The notes beneath the pieces were generated by a model, which saw nothing but the letters and a program-made list of their open reading frames with translations, had not been told where the DNA came from and searched no databases. A stretch of DNA of 64,000 nucleotides, taken from contig NZ_CANKXK010000013.1 in the NCBI RefSeq assembly GCF_947487605.1, positions 18,429-82,428 on the forward strand, in the 5' to 3' direction. Positions 61,725 to 64,000 of this stretch are shown here, one piece after another. Source of the stretch: an uncultured Algibacter sp. (GTDB lineage: Bacteria; Bacteroidota; Bacteroidia; Flavobacteriales; Flavobacteriaceae). The position numbers and the translations under genes are program-made. Within the stretch, counting starts at the first letter, position 1. Each line of letters opens with the position of its first letter.

Positions 61725-62930
61725 ATGAAGTTTGCCATAATAAAAGAGCGTAAAAATCCACCAGACCGTCGTGTGGTATTCTCACCGTCAAAGTTGGCAG
61801 AAGCTAAAAAACAATTCCCAGAAGCCGTTTTTACGGTAGAATCATCAAATATTAGAGTATTCCCAGACCAAGAATACAAAAATGCTGGATTTGAAGTTTC
61901 AAATAATGTTTCAGATTGCGATGTCATGATAGGTGTAAAAGAAGTACCTATTGAAGCACTAATACCAAACAAAAAATACTTCTTCTTTTCTCATACCATT
62001 AAAAAACAACCTTATAATCGCAAATTGCTTCAGGCCATATTGGATAAAAATATTGAGCTTTACGACCATGAAACTATAGTGAACCAAAAAGGATTCCGAT
62101 TAATAGGTTTTGGGCGTTACGCAGGCATCGTAGGCGCATACAACGGATTTAGAGCCTGGGGGCTAAAATTCAATACTTGGGAGTTACCAAAAGCAGGCCC
62201 ATTACCAAACCAAGCCGCTTTAATTCAAGAATTAAATAGTTTAAACATACCAAACATAAAAATACTATTAACGGGAAGCGGAAAAGTAGCAAATGGCGCC
62301 CAAGAAATGCTAGATGCTATGGGTATTACCCCCGTTTCAGTTAATGACTATTTAAATAAAACATTCAATGAACCCGTATATTGTAAAATAGATGTTCTAG
62401 ATTATAATAAACGTAAAGACAGTAAAGTCATTGATAATTTTGATTTTTTCGATAATCCACAAGATTATGAGTCTAATTTTATGCGATTTGCCAAAGTAAC
62501 CGATTATTACATAGCAGGTCATTTTTATGGCGATGGCGCCCCATATTTATATACCAGAGAAGATGTAAAATCAAAAGATTTCAACATTAAAGTTGTGGCA
62601 GATATAAGTTGCGATGTCGATGGTCCAGTAGCTACAACATTAAGAGCTTCAACCATAGCAGACCCCATTTATGGTTACGACCCAGAGTCAGAAAAAGAAA
62701 TAGACTTTAAAAATGAAAAAGCCATAACCGTTATGGCAGTCGATAATTTACCTTGTGAACTCCCTCAAGACGCAAGCGAAGGTTTTGGCGAGATGTTTTT
62801 ACAACATGTTATTCCAGCTTTTTTTAATAATGATAGCGATGGTATTCTCAATCGTGCAAAAATTACTGAGAATGGAAAATTGACAGAACATTTTTCTTAT
62901 TTACAAGATTATGTTGATGGAAAGGGGTAA
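61725..62930 (+). CDS. Alanine dehydrogenase/NAD(P) transhydrogenase/lysine-forming saccharopine dehydrogenase family protein
   Basis: A 401-residue enzyme starting at MKFAIIKERKNPPDRRVVF (61725). The longer frame upstream runs through a noncoding structured element and is rejected. The N-terminal AlaDh_PNT domain (IIKERKNPPDRR, FFFSHTIKKQ, ELYDHETIV) precedes a Rossmann domain with ILLTGSGKVANGAQEML in place of GxGxxG. The region DISCDVDGPVATTLRAST resembles fungal saccharopine dehydrogenases more than alanine dehydrogenase. The substrate is therefore unsettled: alanine or saccharopine. A weak -7 box (TATATTCG) lies at 61697-61704. Confidence 0.85.
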   Translation: MKFAIIKERKNPPDRRVVFSPSKLAEAKKQFPEAVFTVESSNIRVFPDQEYKNAGFEVSNNVSDCDVMIGVKEVPIEALIPNKKYFFFSHTIKKQPYNRKLLQAILDKNIELYDHETIVNQKGFRLIGFGRYAGIVGAYNGFRAWGLKFNTWELPKAGPLPNQAALIQELNSLNIPNIKILLTGSGKVANGAQEMLDAMGITPVSVNDYLNKTFNEPVYCKIDVLDYNKRKDSKVIDNFDFFDNPQDYESNFMRFAKVTDYYIAGHFYGDGAPYLYTREDVKSKDFNIKVVADISCDVDGPVATTLRASTIADPIYGYDPESEKEIDFKNEKAITVMAVDNLPCELPQDASEGFGEMFLQHVIPAFFNNDSDGILNRAKITENGKLTEHFSYLQDYVDGKG

Positions 62931-63004
62931 AGCAAATGGGTACATATTTAAAAGTTAAATAAATATACTATCTTTCATCAATTAACTACAAAACCACTAA
63001 TATT

Positions 63005-63523
63005 ATGAAAATTATGTATTCTATTCTTTGCTTAGCTTTATTAATTGTTGGCTGCAAGGAAGTACCTAAAGAAGATAATTCGGCTAACGATTTATTCAAG
63101 AAAAACTCCGAAACTGTTTTAAAATCTATTTCCGATTGGGAAAATGAGACACTAGACTATTCCATTTTTGCCGAAAATGCTGTTGGGCTAAACACCTTTT
63201 TTGGTGCAGAAGTAGACTCAATAATGATTCAGAGTGACGAAGCTAAGGCTATGGATAAGCAGTTTTTAGCTAGATATGATTTTAAATTTTTATCAACTCC
63301 AGTGCAACTTTTACCTGGGGTTAATCCAGATACCAAAAAACCTGACGGATCTGTGCGTTATTATGGGGCATGGGAAGTGACATTGCCTGCAACAGATTCT
63401 ACTGAGGCAAAATCTGGAGTTATTAAAGTATATAATTCTTTAGATTTTGATGAAAATGGAAAAATAATTTATAGTCAAGGATATGGTGATTATTCAGGTC
63501 TGATGAATTATTTAAACGAATAA
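63005..63523 (+). CDS. Small lipoprotein, SnoaL/NTF2-like
   Basis: A 172-residue protein with lipobox LLIVGCKE (Cys17). The mature part (WENETLDYSIFAENAVGLNTFFG, RYYGAWEVTLPATDST, IKVYNSLDFDENGKIIYSQGYGDYSGLM) has the helix-then-curved-sheet layout of SnoaL/NTF2-like domains. Such domains bind small ligands or act as isomerases; no catalytic residues can be assigned. Monocistronic. Confidence 0.75.
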   Translation: MKIMYSILCLALLIVGCKEVPKEDNSANDLFKKNSETVLKSISDWENETLDYSIFAENAVGLNTFFGAEVDSIMIQSDEAKAMDKQFLARYDFKFLSTPVQLLPGVNPDTKKPDGSVRYYGAWEVTLPATDSTEAKSGVIKVYNSLDFDENGKIIYSQGYGDYSGLMNYLNE

Positions 63524-63545
63524 TTACCCGCATAAATTTAAATTA

Positions 63546-63947
63546 TTAAGCCTCCTTATTTTTTATAAGGGGGTTTTTTATTTTTTGATTAGTAGGTATA
63601 CTATAAATCTGTTTGAACATCCAGTTGCCAATACTTAAAAAGACTCCAAATAAAATAGTGAATAACCAAGCTTCTGTATATAGGTTTGGAAAAATGACAA
63701 TATGTATTATGTCATTAAACAAGCTAAGTGGTTTATTAATAATTTCCCAAGAGTTATAGCGCAGAAATCTTCCTAAATAAACCCCAAATCCACATAGAAA
63801 AATTATTATCCCTAGTAAATGTTTAATTAGATGTCTTTTTATAAATTTCTGGAGTATTCCTTCCATATCAATTAGCGATAAAAAGAAAAGCAACAAACCG
63901 TTAATTGAAAATGAACTTACTACTAACCTGAGTTCGACGTAAGAAAG
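63546..63947 (-). pseudogene. 5'-truncated DUF1361 membrane protein
   Basis: The frame is open from 63947 to 63546 and the encoded part matches the C-terminal half of DUF1361 proteins: FSINGLLLFFLSLIDMEGIL, CGFGVYLGRFLRYNSWEIINKP and two further membrane helices, ending with a Lys-rich tail. DUF1361 proteins are normally about 210-230 residues with more helices. Here the frame hits a stop at 63948-63950, and no ATG gives the N-terminal half. The sequence beyond 63925 (GAGTTCGACGTAAGAAAGTC) does not continue the gene and may be the end of an insertion. A hairpin partly inside the 3' end (CCTCCTTAT/ATAAGGGGG, 63551-63574) may end both this gene and the lipoprotein gene. Confidence 0.65.
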
Positions 63948-64000
63948 TCAAATTTTCAGCATAGAAAAGCAGAATATTTAGTATATTAAAGTGTTGAAAT

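Noticed and set aside
1..64000. CRISPR arrays, tRNA or rRNA genes, prophage or complete transposons
   Set aside because: No regularly spaced repeats, no cloverleaf other than the tmRNA tRNA-like part, no phage or transposase coding regions were found.

Overview
The window is AT-rich and reads as chromosome of a marine-type member of the Flavobacteriaceae (Bacteroidota). The evidence is: a cargo protein with a type IX secretion C-terminal domain, a type IX secretion plug protein, a Na+-translocating NQR operon, many lipoproteins and DUF6090 proteins, TAnnTTTG-type -7 boxes with no Shine-Dalgarno signals, and a tmRNA encoding the tag GENNYALAA. There are no rRNA or tRNA genes, CRISPR arrays, prophage genes or complete insertion sequences.

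Left part (1-16.5 kb): a large secreted LamG/T9SS cargo protein, a TPR protein, a VOC protein, a frameshifted MORN-repeat (YwqK-like) gene, an ECF42-type sigma factor overlapping a YCII-domain protein, a palindrome-rich noncoding element beside a DUF6624-like lipoprotein, pruA, a TANGO2/NRDE protein overlapping a probable permuted papain-fold protein, an exported esterase, apaG and the T9SS plug protein.

16.5-27.5 kb: complete nqrABCDEF, two tandem DUF6090 genes, an SLC13 carrier, and apbE, the flavin transferase that NqrB and NqrC need. 27.5-43 kb is mostly housekeeping: a methyltransferase with an inserted repeat-encoded peptide, a cupin, map, a CoA-transferase, gpmI, M48 and M1 peptidases, pepE, a pair of paralogous exported proteins, tatA and a TPR hybrid histidine kinase.

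43-52.4 kb, minus strand: a kynurenine degradation cluster running kynU, kmo, 2-aminomuconate deaminase (RidA family), DUF6090, 2-aminomuconate semialdehyde dehydrogenase, GNAT, a degenerate SDR, 3-hydroxyanthranilate dioxygenase, an ACMSD-like decarboxylase and an O-methyltransferase. Together they take kynurenine through 3-hydroxyanthranilate towards 4-oxalocrotonate. Tryptophan dioxygenase and kynurenine formamidase are not in the window.

52.4-64 kb: a 4Fe-4S/CDGSH fusion, a formylglycine-generating-enzyme-like lipoprotein next to an esterase lipoprotein, a galactose locus (Na+/sugar symporter divergent from gntR-galM-galK-galT), tmRNA, a structured noncoding element, an alanine dehydrogenase/transhydrogenase-family enzyme, a small lipoprotein and a 5'-truncated DUF1361 gene at the edge.

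The most unusual signal is a set of short palindromic REP-like repeats between 21 and 50 kb. Several lie between genes, but three lie in frame inside coding sequences (nqrE tail, the methyltransferase, and the N-terminus of the RidA-family deaminase), where they appear to add peptide segments to conserved proteins.
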